DNA of 64,000 nt from Bradyrhizobium cosmicum (lineage in GTDB: Bacteria > Pseudomonadota > Alphaproteobacteria > Rhizobiales > Xanthobacteraceae): the NCBI RefSeq assembly GCF_007290395.2, contig NZ_CP041656.2:6262001-6326000 (forward strand). Reading direction: 5' to 3'. Each line of letters starts with the position of its first letter. Position 1 is the first letter of the stretch. Positions 54,683 to 63,701 of the stretch are shown piece after piece. Under the pieces are notes generated by a model. That model did no database searches, was not told where the DNA came from, and saw only the letters and a list, made by a program, of their open reading frames with translations. The translations under genes were made by a program, and so were the position numbers.

Positions 54683-55129
54683 GGCCTTCGCGCTCACCAC
54701 CTCGGCAAACGATTTGAAGAACTCGCCCGCCAGCTTCGTCGCGGTCGAGTTGATCAGTCGCGCGCCGAGCTGGGCGAGCTTGCCGCCGATCTGCGCGTCG
54801 ACCTCGTAATGCAGTACCGTGACCTCCGTGCTTTCGGACTCCAGCCGCACGAGAGCACCGCCCTTGGCGAAGCCGGCGACACCGCCGGAGCCCTCGCCCG
54901 AGATGCGATAGGCGTTGGGCGGATCGAAATCGGACAACGTCACCTTGCCGCTGAACGTCGCCTTCACCGGACCGACCTTGAAGACCACCGTCGCCGTCAT
55001 CTCGTTCGGCGCGGTCACCTCGAGCGACTGGCAGCCGGGGATGCACTGCTTCAGCACAGCGGGATCGTTCAGCGCCGCCCAGACTTGCTCGCGTGAGGCG
55101 GGAATACGCTGGCTGTCGTTCATCTGCAT
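54674..55129 (-). CDS. coxG: CoxG, CO dehydrogenase accessory (SRPBCC fold), 151 aa
   Basis: Last gene of the cox cluster. START/SRPBCC-fold protein: IPASREQVWAALNDPAVLKQCIPGCQSLE is the family N-terminus, FKVGPVKATFSGKVTLSDFDPPNAYRISGEGSGG the middle, and GGKLAQLGARLINSTATKLAGEFFKSF the C-terminal helix. CoxG is implicated in membrane association of CO dehydrogenase or quinone delivery. Two candidate ATGs (55129, 55123); the first is used, SD weak. It is 10 bases after coxF and overlaps the convergent ATP-grasp gene by nine bases. Confidence 0.88.
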   Translation of the reverse strand: MQMNDSQRIPASREQVWAALNDPAVLKQCIPGCQSLEVTAPNEMTATVVFKVGPVKATFSGKVTLSDFDPPNAYRISGEGSGGVAGFAKGGALVRLESESTEVTVLHYEVDAQIGGKLAQLGARLINSTATKLAGEFFKSFAEVVSAKASA

Positions 55130-55139
55130 GATCGGTGTC

Positions 55140-55979
55140 TCACTCTCTGCTTGCTGACTGATTGGCGGCACGCTGGCCGCGCCGCCGTTCCCGGGTGATC
55201 TCGGCGAGAATTGACATCGCGATCTCCTCCGGTGTGATGGCGCCGAGATCGAGCCCGGCCGGCGCCTTGAAATCGTCGATCGCAGCGGCGCTGGCGCCTT
55301 CCGCGATCAGCTTTGCACGTAGCGACGCCATCTTGCGGCGGCTGCCGACGAAGGCGTGATAGTCGGCTTTGGTCGCGACCGCCGCGCGCAAGGCGGCTTC
55401 GTCGCCCTTGCCTTGTGTCGAGACCACGACGAAGCGCTTGGCGTCGTTGAGCTCACCCAGCTGGTAGCCATCGATGAGGGTGTCGGCATCCGGCTGCGCC
55501 GTGAGATCGGCGGCGGGCGCGGCGAACGTGACGTGATAGCCGAGCACGCGCGCCTGCGCCGCCAGCGACAGCGCCACCGGACTTGCGCCGAGAACGACCA
55601 GCGAGGGATGCGGCAACACCGGCTCGACGAAAATGTCCATGGTGCCCTTGCTCGGGCACATGTTGCTGGCAAAGCGGATGCCGTCGCGGCTCTCGCCGGC
55701 GCTGACGCCGAGCTCGGCCAGGAGATTCTCCGGCTGCACCGAGACCATGCGAGGCTCGGCGTCGGCGAGCGCCTCGCGCGCCGCCCTCAGTACCGCACCC
55801 TTGGCGCAGCCGCCGCCGATCCACCCCGCGACAATGGTGCCGTCGGCCGCAATGATCGCCTTGGCTCCGGCCTTGGCTGCGGTGACCGAAACGGTGCGCA
55901 CGACGGTCGCAAGAACGAAGGCGCGCTCGGCGGCCTTCATCCGCGCCACGAGATCCAGCACTTCGACTTGAGCGGTCAC
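55140..55979 (-). CDS. coxF: CoxF, XdhC-family maturation protein, 279 aa
   Basis: Maturation factor for the molybdenum cofactor of CO dehydrogenase. The N-terminal domain contains GTIVAGWIGGGCAKGAVLRAARE, with the Cys-containing motif of XdhC; the C-terminal Rossmann domain has LVVLGASPVALSLAAQARVLGYHVTFAA and the conserved TQGKGDEAAL. The start is GTG at 55979 with GAGGAGG upstream. It is 10 bases before CoxG and follows CoxE by about 10 bases, matching the coxE-F-G order of Afipia (Oligotropha) carboxidovorans. Confidence 0.9.
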   Translation of the reverse strand: MTAQVEVLDLVARMKAAERAFVLATVVRTVSVTAAKAGAKAIIAADGTIVAGWIGGGCAKGAVLRAAREALADAEPRMVSVQPENLLAELGVSAGESRDGIRFASNMCPSKGTMDIFVEPVLPHPSLVVLGASPVALSLAAQARVLGYHVTFAAPAADLTAQPDADTLIDGYQLGELNDAKRFVVVSTQGKGDEAALRAAVATKADYHAFVGSRRKMASLRAKLIAEGASAAAIDDFKAPAGLDLGAITPEEIAMSILAEITRERRRGQRAANQSASRE

Positions 55980-55989
55980 CGGTGCCTCC

Positions 55990-57198
55990 TCAGAGCTTCA
56001 TCAGATAGGGTTCGAGCGCGCGCAGGCTTTGCAGCGAGTTCGCGGGCGCGTAGAGATCGACATGCGGCAGTGCCGCTCTTATGCCCCTCGCCTCGGGCGT
56101 GTAGCCTTCCCAGGCCATCATCGGGTTGAGCCAGACGATGCGACGGCAGCGCCGCGACAGCACGGCCATCTCCCGCCCGAGCAAGGCGGCATCGCCAGTC
56201 TCGTAGCCGTCCGACACGATCATCACGCAGCTGCGCGAATGGATCACCCGCCGGGCGTGCCAGCGGTTGAAGGTCTGCAGGCTCTCGCCGATCTTGGTGC
56301 CGCCGCCTGCGCCCTGCGCCATGATCGAGAGCCGGTCGAGCGCGCGAGCGGCGTTCTTCTCTTTCATCGCATCGGAGACATAGGCAAGGCGCGTGTGAAA
56401 CAGGAACGCCTCGGCCTCGCGGAACTGGTCGAGCACGCCGTGGATGAAGCGCAGGAACACGGACGTGTACATGCTCATCGAGCCGGACGCATCGAGCAGC
56501 ACGATTAGCCGCAGCGGCTTGTCCTTGCGTTGCCGTTTCACCAGGCTGATCGGCACGCCGCCATGGCTGATGTTGCGATGAATCGTCCGCCGGAGATCGA
56601 GCCGGTAGCCGCGCCGGCGCGCCAGATCCCGCCGGGTCAGGCGTGTGCGCATCGCCCGTGCGAGCTGCGCTGCGGCCTCGTGGGCCTCTGCGACCTGATC
56701 GGGATCGCTGAGCATTCTAAAATCGACCTCGGCGATATTCTCCGCCGGCGAAGCACCTTCCATGCGGCCGTCGCCGGAGCGGCCTTCCGGCGCGTCGTCG
56801 GAGGACGGAAGCTGGTCGGTGATGGATTGGCTGCCGCCCTGCTCCGCTGCCGCATCCTGCAAGCTCTTCAGCGAGGGATTGCTGGCGCCGGGCGCAGAAC
56901 CGATGGTGCGGGAGCGCGAGCGCACGCGCTTGCCCAGCCAGAATGCATCGAACAGACCGTCGAACTTGTCCCAGTCGGATTTGCGCGCCGAGAAGAGGTG
57001 CTTGAACGCGGCGCGCAAGAGGCCGGGCCGCCCCGCGTAGCCTGACGACATCAGCGTCGCCGCGTCTTGCCCTTCGGCCAGTCCCACGCGAAAGCCGGCA
57101 TCGCGCAGGGTACGCAGGAAGGCGGCAAGCCTTGCAGAGACCAGGCGGGAGACCTGGTCGAGGTCGTCATATCCGGGGCTGGATCCGCAGCAACTCAT
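55990..57198 (-). CDS. coxE: CoxE, VWA-domain maturation protein, 402 aa
   Basis: Partner of the MoxR ATPase. The N-terminal helical part contains LVSARLAAFLRTLRDAGFRVG and a Ser/Pro-rich spacer; the von Willebrand A domain is in the C-terminal half and has the MIDAS site VLLDASGSMSMYTS, then GGGTKIGESLQTFNRWHA and VMIVSDGYETGD. In A. carboxidovorans, CoxE together with CoxD completes the Mo-Cu-S active site. The start at 57196-57198 overlaps the coxD stop. Confidence 0.92.
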   Translation of the reverse strand: MSCCGSSPGYDDLDQVSRLVSARLAAFLRTLRDAGFRVGLAEGQDAATLMSSGYAGRPGLLRAAFKHLFSARKSDWDKFDGLFDAFWLGKRVRSRSRTIGSAPGASNPSLKSLQDAAAEQGGSQSITDQLPSSDDAPEGRSGDGRMEGASPAENIAEVDFRMLSDPDQVAEAHEAAAQLARAMRTRLTRRDLARRRGYRLDLRRTIHRNISHGGVPISLVKRQRKDKPLRLIVLLDASGSMSMYTSVFLRFIHGVLDQFREAEAFLFHTRLAYVSDAMKEKNAARALDRLSIMAQGAGGGTKIGESLQTFNRWHARRVIHSRSCVMIVSDGYETGDAALLGREMAVLSRRCRRIVWLNPMMAWEGYTPEARGIRAALPHVDLYAPANSLQSLRALEPYLMKL

Positions 57199-58067
57199 GC
57201 GACCTTCCCCAACAAGCGCTGTGTCACCTCCGGCGTGACCCGCGCGCGGTCTTCATGCGTCTTCAAAAGACAGATCAGTGTCTCATGCACTGACTCGGGC
57301 GCATCGTTGAGATCGCGAATGTCGAGGCCGACGAGGGCCGCCGCCCAATCCAGCGTCTCGGCGACGCCCGGCACCTTGCGCAGCTCCTCCTTGCGTATAC
57401 CCTCGACCATGCGGGCGATCTGGAGCGACAGCGATGGGCTTGCGCCGTTGACCCGCGCCAGGATGATGCGGGTCTCGCGGTCGACGTCGGGATAGTCAAC
57501 ATAGTGATAGAGGCAGCGCCGGCGCAGCGCGTCGGACAGCTCGCGCGTGCCGTTCGAGGTCAGCACCACATGCGGGATGGTGACCGCAGGGATGGTGCCG
57601 AGCTCGGGAATCGAGACCTGGAAGTCGGACAGCAGCTCCAGCAGGAACGCCTCGAACTCGTCGTCGGCGCGGTCGATCTCGTCGATCAGCAGCACCGGCG
57701 CCTTCGGGCGGCGGATCGCGGCCAGCAGCGGACGCTCCAGCAGATACTTTTCCGAGAACACCTGGTCCTCGATGCTGTCGACGCCGCGATGCGCCTGAAT
57801 CGCCAGCAGCTGGCGCTGATAGTTCCACTCATAGAGCGCGGAGGACTGGTCGAGGCCTTCATAGCATTGCAGCCGGATCAGCTCGGTCGCGTGCACTTTG
57901 GCCAGCGCCTTCGCCACCTCGGTTTTGCCGACGCCCGCCTCGCCTTCGAGCAGCAGCGGACGCCGCAACAATTGCATCAGCGAGATCGCGGTCGCGAGAT
58001 CCGCATCGGCGATATAGCCCGATGCGGCCAAAGCTTGCGCGATCTCGTCCCGGCCTTTCATCGCCAT
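57195..58067 (-). CDS. coxD: CoxD, MoxR-type AAA+ ATPase, 290 aa
   Basis: A AAA+ chaperone that in A. carboxidovorans reconstitutes the CO-dehydrogenase active site with sulfur and copper. Walker A is LLLEGEAGVGKTEVAKALAK (residues about 36-55); Walker B is PVLLIDEIDRADDEFEAFLLELL; sensor 1 is VVLTSNGTRELSDALRRRCLYHYVDYP. Length is normal for this subfamily. Start at 58065-58067. Between it and CoxL lies a palindromic repeat, and it overlaps CoxE by 4 bases. Confidence 0.93.
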   Translation of the reverse strand: MAMKGRDEIAQALAASGYIADADLATAISLMQLLRRPLLLEGEAGVGKTEVAKALAKVHATELIRLQCYEGLDQSSALYEWNYQRQLLAIQAHRGVDSIEDQVFSEKYLLERPLLAAIRRPKAPVLLIDEIDRADDEFEAFLLELLSDFQVSIPELGTIPAVTIPHVVLTSNGTRELSDALRRRCLYHYVDYPDVDRETRIILARVNGASPSLSLQIARMVEGIRKEELRKVPGVAETLDWAAALVGLDIRDLNDAPESVHETLICLLKTHEDRARVTPEVTQRLLGKVA

Positions 58068-58074
58068 ACTCCTC

Positions 58075-58161
58075 CGTCATCGCGAGCGAAGCGAAGCAAT
58101 CCAGGAATGCCGCAGCAGAGAAAGTCTGGATTGCTTCGTCGCTTCGCTCCTCGCAATGACG
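58075..58161. repeat. CATTGCGAGC palindromic repeat, copy 4, inside the cox cluster
   Basis: GTCATCGCGAGCGAAGCGAA and its inverted end CGTCGCTTCGCTCCTCGCAA enclose CAATCCAGG/TCTGGATTG. It separates coxL from coxD, filling nearly all of the 100 bases between them. Confidence 0.9.
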
Positions 58162-58167
58162 ACAACA

Positions 58168-60588
58168 TTACGCCACCGCCCCGAGCTCCTTCGCGGCCTT
58201 CCAGTTGCGCCAGAAATCGTGCGGCATCTGGATGTGCGTGGACCCCAGGAAAGAGAACGCGTCGTTGACGGCGTTGGAGAAGGCCGGCACGCCGCCGACA
58301 TTCGGGCTTTCGCCGACGCCCTTGGCACCGATCGGGTGATGCGGCGACGGGGTGACGGTGAAGTCGGTCTCCCAATGCGGCGTCTCCACCGCGGTCGGCA
58401 TGAAGAAGTCCATGAACGAGCCGGTGACGACGTTGCCGACCTCGTCGTAGCGGATCTCCTGGCCCATCGCGATGGCGAAGGCTTCGGTGAGGCCACCGTG
58501 GACCTGGCCCTCGATGATCATCGGGTTGATACGGGTGCCGCAATCGTCGAGCGCGTAGAAGCGCCGGACCTTGTACACGCCGGTGTCGACGTCGATGTCC
58601 ATCACACAGAGATAGGCGCCGAACGGATAGGTCATGTTGGGTGGATCGTAGTAGCTCACCGCCTCCAGCCCCGGCTCCATGCCGGGGGGCACCGAGTTGT
58701 AGGCCGCCCAGCAGATATCCTTCATCGACATGAATTTCTCCGGCAGGCCCCGCACGCGGAAGCCGTCGATGTCGAACTCGAGATCGTCCTCGTGGACCTC
58801 GAGCTTGTAGGCCGCGATCATCTGCGCCTTGGCCTTGATCTTTCGCGCGGCCATGGCGATCGCGGCGCCCGCCACCGGCGTGGAGCGCGAACCGTAGGTG
58901 CCGAGCCCGTAAGGTGCGGTGTCGGTATTGCCTTCCTCGACCATGATGTTGTCGGCGGGAATGCCGATTTCGGTCGCGATGATCTGGGCCCAGGTGGTCT
59001 CATGGCCCTGGCCCTGGCTCTTGGAGCCGACCCGCGCGATCCCGGCGCCCGTTGGGTGCATGCGGATCTCGCAAGAGTCGAACATGGCGATGCCGAGGAT
59101 GTCGCAGTTCTTCGACGGCCCGGCACCGACGATCTCGGTGAAGAAGGAGATGCCGAGGCCCATGATCTCGCGGGTGTCGCCGCGCGTGAAGGCGGCGCGC
59201 TTGTCCGCCTGCTCCTTGCGAAGCGCGGCGTAGCCGGTGGTCTCCATCATCTTGCGCATGGCGGTGTGGTAGTCGCCGGAATCGTATTCCCACCCCAGAG
59301 CCGAGTGATACGGGAATTGCTCCGGCTTGATGAAGTTCTTCAGCCGCAGCTCGGCCGGATCTATCTTGAGCTTCTGCGCCAGAATATCCATGGCGCGCTC
59401 GATGCAATAGGCCGCCTCCGTGACGCGGAACGAGCAGCGGTAGGCGACGCCGCCCGGCGCCTTGTTGGTGTAGACGCCGTCGACAGCCAGATGCGCGGTC
59501 GGGAAGTCGTAGGAGCCGGTGACGATGTTGAAGAAGCCGGCCGGCCATTTCGACGGGTCGGCGCAGGCATCGAACGCGCCGTGATCGGCCAGCACGTGGA
59601 CGCGCAGCCCCGTAACCTTGCCGTCCCTGGTCGCCGCGATCTCGGTTGTCATGTGATAGTCGCGCGCGAACGAGGTCGAGGTGAGGTTTTCGATGCGATC
59701 CTCGACCCATTTCACCGGCTTGCCGGTGACGATGGAGGCGACCGCCGCACAGATATAGCCGGGATAGGCGCCGACCTTGTTGCCGAAGCCGCCGCCGATA
59801 TCGGGCGCGATCACGTGGATCTTGTGCTCCGGAATCTTCGCGATGAGCGCCACCACCGTGCGGATCACATGCGGGGCCTGGAAGGTGCCGTAGATCGTCA
59901 GCTCGCCCTTGATCTTGTCGAAGGAGCAGACGCACTGGCAGGTCTCGAGCGGAGACGGATGGGTGCGGTGATAGGAGATCATCTCCTTGATGGTGACCTC
60001 CGCCTTTCTGAAGGCGGCGTCTGTGAGGTCCTTGTCGCCGACGGTCCACTCAAAGATATGGTTGTCGTGCTTGCGCGGACCATGCGCGCCGGACATCTTG
60101 CCGACGAGGTCCTCGCGCAACACCGGGGCGCCGGCATCCATCGCCTTGAAGGGATCGACCAACGGCGGCAACGGTTCGTATTCGACGATGACCGCGTTGA
60201 TGCCGTCGTCCGCCGCATAGCGGTCGGTGGCGACGACGAAGGCGACCTCCTGGTTCTGGAACAGCACCTTGCCGTCGGCCAGCACCATCTGCACGTCGCC
60301 GGCGAGTGTCGGCATCCAGGCCAGATTGACGGTTTTCAGCGTCTCCGCGGTGATCACCGCGAGCACACCGGGGACCTTCAGCGCCGCGCTGTCATCGATT
60401 GTCTTGACGCGCGCATGCGGATGCGGCGAGCGGACGAAGTCGCCATGCAGCATGCCCGGCAGCTTGACGTCGTCGACGTAGTTGCCCCTGCCTTGCGTGA
60501 AGCGGATATCCTCGACGCGCTTGCGCTTGCAGCCCATGCCTTCGAGCGCGGCGGTGCGTTGTTCCCGCGTGGGAGTGAGGTCATTCAT
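58168..60588 (-). CDS. coxL: CO dehydrogenase large subunit CoxL (form I), 806 aa
   Basis: Carries the Mo-Cu active site that oxidises CO to CO2. The diagnostic form I loop AYRCSFR occupies residues 382-388 with catalytic Cys385, and form II enzymes differ here. Other parts: [61 protein letters not shown] (MoCo binding), and GAKGVGES, with the catalytic Glu about residue 760. The start is ATG at 60586-60588, overlapping the coxS stop. Length matches A. carboxidovorans CoxL (about 809). Confidence 0.97.
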   Translation of the reverse strand: MNDLTPTREQRTAALEGMGCKRKRVEDIRFTQGRGNYVDDVKLPGMLHGDFVRSPHPHARVKTIDDSAALKVPGVLAVITAETLKTVNLAWMPTLAGDVQMVLADGKVLFQNQEVAFVVATDRYAADDGINAVIVEYEPLPPLVDPFKAMDAGAPVLREDLVGKMSGAHGPRKHDNHIFEWTVGDKDLTDAAFRKAEVTIKEMISYHRTHPSPLETCQCVCSFDKIKGELTIYGTFQAPHVIRTVVALIAKIPEHKIHVIAPDIGGGFGNKVGAYPGYICAAVASIVTGKPVKWVEDRIENLTSTSFARDYHMTTEIAATRDGKVTGLRVHVLADHGAFDACADPSKWPAGFFNIVTGSYDFPTAHLAVDGVYTNKAPGGVAYRCSFRVTEAAYCIERAMDILAQKLKIDPAELRLKNFIKPEQFPYHSALGWEYDSGDYHTAMRKMMETTGYAALRKEQADKRAAFTRGDTREIMGLGISFFTEIVGAGPSKNCDILGIAMFDSCEIRMHPTGAGIARVGSKSQGQGHETTWAQIIATEIGIPADNIMVEEGNTDTAPYGLGTYGSRSTPVAGAAIAMAARKIKAKAQMIAAYKLEVHEDDLEFDIDGFRVRGLPEKFMSMKDICWAAYNSVPPGMEPGLEAVSYYDPPNMTYPFGAYLCVMDIDVDTGVYKVRRFYALDDCGTRINPMIIEGQVHGGLTEAFAIAMGQEIRYDEVGNVVTGSFMDFFMPTAVETPHWETDFTVTPSPHHPIGAKGVGESPNVGGVPAFSNAVNDAFSFLGSTHIQMPHDFWRNWKAAKELGAVA

Positions 60589-61085
60589 TCTGCGGCCTCC
60601 TGGAATTCCACGCCGTTGATCTTGGCGCTCGCGTACTGGATTGCCTTGACGATGTTCTGGTAGCCGGTGCAGCGGCAGATGTTGCCGGAGATGCCCATGC
60701 GGATTTCCGGCTCGCTCGGCGAAGGATTTTCCTTGAGCAGCCGATGCGCGCGGACGATCATGCCGGGCGTGCAGAAGCCGCATTGCAGGCCGTGCATCAT
60801 GCGGAAGCCTTCCTGCAGCGCCGACAGCGTGCCGTCGGCATTGGCGATACCTTCCACCGTGATGATGTCGCTGCCGTCGGCCTGCACGGCGAACATGGTG
60901 CAGGATTTCACCGACATGCCGTCGATATCGACGGTGCAGGCACCGCAATGGGTGGTCTCGCAGCCGATATGCGTGCCGGTCAACTGCAGATTTTCACGGA
61001 TGAAATGCACCAGCAGCGTGCGCGGCTCGACGAGGCCTTCGACCTCGGCGCCGTTCACCTTCATGGTTACGTGTGTTTTTGCCAT
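60585..61085 (-). CDS. coxS: CO dehydrogenase small subunit CoxS, 166 aa
   Basis: Carries two [2Fe-2S] clusters that move electrons from the Mo-Cu site to FAD. The N-terminal cluster has Cys 42, 47, 50 and 62 ([16 protein letters not shown]); the C-terminal cluster has Cys 102 and 105 ([10 protein letters not shown]) and Cys 137 and 139 ([10 protein letters not shown]). The numbering agrees with A. carboxidovorans CoxS. The ATG at 61083-61085 follows GAGAGGA. It is cotranscribed with coxM and coxL. Confidence 0.97.
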   Translation of the reverse strand: MAKTHVTMKVNGAEVEGLVEPRTLLVHFIRENLQLTGTHIGCETTHCGACTVDIDGMSVKSCTMFAVQADGSDIITVEGIANADGTLSALQEGFRMMHGLQCGFCTPGMIVRAHRLLKENPSPSEPEIRMGISGNICRCTGYQNIVKAIQYASAKINGVEFQEAAE

Positions 61086-61098
61086 CGATCCTCTCCCC

Positions 61099-61962
61099 TC
61101 ATTTCGCCCTGGCGGCGGCGCGCTGCAGCGCACGCGTCACCATGATGCCGCCGACATGTTTTCTGTATTCAACCGGACCGCGAGCATCGGCGGCCGGCGC
61201 CATGATCGCTTCCGCGGCTGCGGCCGCTTTCTTGAGCGTGGCAGCATCGAGACTTGTGCCGATCACCGCCTTGGCCGCGTCGGCGGCGAGCAGCGGCGTC
61301 TCGTGGACGTTGGTGAGCCCGATCGTGCAGCTCGCGACCTTGCCGCCGGCCATGGTCAGCACGACAGCGGCGGCCGCGGTCGCGTAATCGCCGACCTTGC
61401 GCTTGAGCTTTTCGTAGGCGTAGCCGTGGTCGGCGGCGAGCGCCGGGAACGAGACGGAGGTCAGGATTTCGCCGGGCTCAAGCGCCGTGAAGTAGGCCCC
61501 CTGGTAGAAATCCGCGGCCGGCAGGTCACGGGCGCCGCCGGGACCTTCGAGCCGGTAGCTCGCGCCCAGCGTCATCATCAGCGCCGGCATGTCGTTGCCT
61601 GGATCGCCATTGGCGACATTGCCGCCGATCGTGCCGCGGTAGCGAACCTGCGGGTCGGCGATGAGGAGCGCCGTCTCGTGCAGGATTGGCGCCGATCTGG
61701 CGATCTCGTCGGAGGCCAGCAAATCGTGCTGGGTGGTCATTGCGCCGATCACGACAGTATCGCCGTTGCGGCTGATGCCCTTCAACCCGGCGATGCCGTG
61801 CAGGTCGATCAGATGGGCGGGACTGGCGAGTCGCAGCTTCATCATCGGCACCAGACTGTGCCCGCCGGCCAGTGGCCGCGCATCCTCGCCGAGGTCTGCC
61901 AAGAGCTTGACGGCGTCGGCGACACTCGCCGGCCGGTGATAGCTGAATGAGCCCGGGATCAT
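61099..61962 (-). CDS. coxM: CO dehydrogenase medium subunit CoxM (FAD), 287 aa
   Basis: FAD-binding subunit that hands electrons to the quinone pool. The first FAD motif [13 protein letters not shown] is at residues 32-44; the second, TIGGN, at 111-115, continuing [15 protein letters not shown]. The C-terminal part [18 protein letters not shown] is typical. Two adjacent ATGs exist (61965, 61962); the second is chosen because AGGAG is six bases upstream. It starts the M-S-L operon part, about 310 bases after coxC. Confidence 0.96.
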   Translation of the reverse strand: MIPGSFSYHRPASVADAVKLLADLGEDARPLAGGHSLVPMMKLRLASPAHLIDLHGIAGLKGISRNGDTVVIGAMTTQHDLLASDEIARSAPILHETALLIADPQVRYRGTIGGNVANGDPGNDMPALMMTLGASYRLEGPGGARDLPAADFYQGAYFTALEPGEILTSVSFPALAADHGYAYEKLKRKVGDYATAAAAVVLTMAGGKVASCTIGLTNVHETPLLAADAAKAVIGTSLDAATLKKAAAAAEAIMAPAADARGPVEYRKHVGGIMVTRALQRAAARAK

Positions 61963-62274
61963 CATCTCCTCCTCGTCGTCCTTTGCGCGTGACGGCGCGG
62001 ACGTTGACGGGAAAGGTCACTCCCGGCAGGGCGGCCCGCAATCATTCGGGCACAAAGAGGGGGTTTTTGCACGAATTGCGGGTGGGCACGCACGAATTGC
62101 GTCAGGGGTGGGGACGTATGGGCAGCTTGCTCCGCTGCAACCTCTCCCGCTTGCGGGGGAGGTCGGCGCGAAGCGCCGGGTGGGGGCTCCCTCCTCTTGG
62201 GGAATCTCTCTGCGGAGACACCCTCTCCCCGACCCTCCCCCGCAAGCGGGGGAGGGAGCGCACCTCCGATGCAG
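61963..62274. other. Intergenic region between coxC and coxM, 312 bp
   Basis: Presumed promoter and leader of coxM. About 61963-62138 is ordinary GC-rich sequence with no clear hairpin; 62139-62258 is a palindromic repeat. No gene seen. Confidence 0.6.
62139..62258. repeat. Palindromic repeat, CCTCTCCCGCTTGCGGG class, in the cox cluster
   Basis: The left unit is CCTCTCCCGCTTGCGGGGGA and the right unit is CCTCCCCCGCAAGCGGGGGA, separated by GCGCGAAGCGCC, CTCCCTCCTCTTGGGG and GAGACACCCTCTCCCC. Confidence 0.88.
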
Positions 62275-63465
62275 CTACGCCTGCCGCCGGTTCGCCAGAC
62301 CCAGCCGCGCCTTCACTTCGGCGATTTTGGCCCGGCTTACGGGAACCCGGTGCGGCGACGGGCCGTCGAGCTCGAGCACGGCGCCATCGCCCTCCTTCCG
62401 GACCAGCGCGACATGGGGGAGGGCGACGATATGGCTGCGGTGCACGCGGAGGAACAGCGAGGGATCGAGTTGCGCCTCGGCCTCCGAGATCGACCACGGG
62501 CACATCCGCTCGCGGGTGCCGTCATGGACGCGGGTGTAATGAGCGTCGGCGCGAACGCTGCGGACATTGGCGGTGTCTATGAAGTGCGTGCCATCGGCGC
62601 TCTCGACCGGAAGCCGCGGCGCGGGCGCGCGGGGCGGTTGACCAAGGCCACCGAGCGGCCCCAGCGGTCGCGCAGGTGCGGCAGCCGGCTCCGCAGCGGC
62701 AGGTTCAGCCGGAGGGGGAGCCGGGTCAGCGGCAATTAACGCCGGAGCCTGCCGCCGTGAATCGGGAACCAGAGACAACAAGAAGCCGGCCGCAATCACG
62801 AAGCACAGCACGGCGACCACGATCGAGAGAATTTGCTGCGACGCGGCAAGGCCGCCGACATGGTGGTGCGCCGCGCCCGTCAGCGGCTCGAAATGCATGC
62901 CCAGCATCGCCGTGTAGTGCATTCCCGAGACAGCCACGCCGAAAACGACCGAGCTGACGATCAGGCGAACGCCCTCCTGCTGCGCGAGGAAGGCGCGCAG
63001 GCCGCCATAGGCGGTGACGATCGCAACCAGAACCGACAGCAGCACCATGGTTCGGTCGTGCACGATGGCAAACGGCCCGGCGAGTCCGTGAATCCCGACA
63101 TAATGCATGCTGGCGATGCCGACGCCGAGCAGCACGGCCGAGGAGGCTACCCTTCTCAAAGACGGCTCGCCGATGGAGACAAAGAACAGTGAGATGCCGA
63201 CCACCAATGCGCAGATCAGGAATGAGATGATGGTGGGCAGGACGAGGTAAGCCGTGTCGGGCGGCAGCGGCGCGGCCAGCATGCCGACGAAATGCATGGT
63301 CCAGATGCCGACGGCCAGAAACGCGGCCGCACCCGCGAGCAGAACCCGGTTGCTGACGCCGGGCGTGTTGCGGATGCGAGCCGCAAGCGCAAAGCCGGTA
63401 TAGCCACCCAGACTCGCGATCGCCACAGAGAGCGCGACGAGATAGGGATCGTGTCCTTCGAACAT
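62275..63465 (-). CDS. coxC: CoxC-like MHYT/LytTR membrane regulator, 396 aa
   Basis: Inner-membrane sensor. The N-terminal two-thirds has seven helices with three MHYT-type motifs (WTMHFVGML, ASMHYVGIHG, SGMHYTAMLGM), whose His could bind copper and sense a gas such as CO. A Pro/Ala-rich linker (about residues 240-290) leads to a C-terminal LytTR DNA-binding domain (LRVHRSHIVALPHVALVRKE; RVPVSRAKIAEVKARLGL). This two-domain plan and its place before coxM match CoxC of A. carboxidovorans; alternatively CoxH. It may activate the cox promoter. Confidence 0.88.
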   Translation of the reverse strand: MFEGHDPYLVALSVAIASLGGYTGFALAARIRNTPGVSNRVLLAGAAAFLAVGIWTMHFVGMLAAPLPPDTAYLVLPTIISFLICALVVGISLFFVSIGEPSLRRVASSAVLLGVGIASMHYVGIHGLAGPFAIVHDRTMVLLSVLVAIVTAYGGLRAFLAQQEGVRLIVSSVVFGVAVSGMHYTAMLGMHFEPLTGAAHHHVGGLAASQQILSIVVAVLCFVIAAGFLLSLVPDSRRQAPALIAADPAPPPAEPAAAEPAAAPARPLGPLGGLGQPPRAPAPRLPVESADGTHFIDTANVRSVRADAHYTRVHDGTRERMCPWSISEAEAQLDPSLFLRVHRSHIVALPHVALVRKEGDGAVLELDGPSPHRVPVSRAKIAEVKARLGLANRRQA

Positions 63466-63574
63466 GATCTTATTGGCCGCCCCGTCTCCACGGCACGGCC
63501 TCCTCCCGCCGCCGACTTTATAGGGACGGCGGCGGGATTGACAATCAGCGGCGCGTGACTTGGCACGGTGCTAG

Positions 63575-63682
63575 ACCCTCATGGTGAGGAGGCGCGCGAG
63601 CGCCGTCTCGAACCATGCAGGCCGAGAAGCAATAGTCGGGCCTTCATCCTTCGAGACGCGCTACGCGCTCCTCAGGATGAGG
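63575..63682. repeat. Palindromic repeat, CCTCATGGTGAGGAG class
   Basis: CCTCATGGTGAGGAGGCGCG is mirrored by CGCTACGCGCTCCTCAGGAT, with GTCTCGAACCATGCAGGCC / GGGCCTTCATCCTTCGAGAC as inner arms. It lies between coxC and ribH, where no gene is visible (63466-63701). Confidence 0.85.
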
Positions 63683-63701
63683 GATGAGAGCTGTTGCGTC
63701 C

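Noticed and set aside
58156..60663. Long open frame of 835 codons on the plus strand opposite coxL
   Set aside because: It is an antisense shadow of CoxL produced by GC-rich codon positions. The product is Arg/Asp/His/Val-rich without any domain, while the minus strand gives a textbook CoxL.
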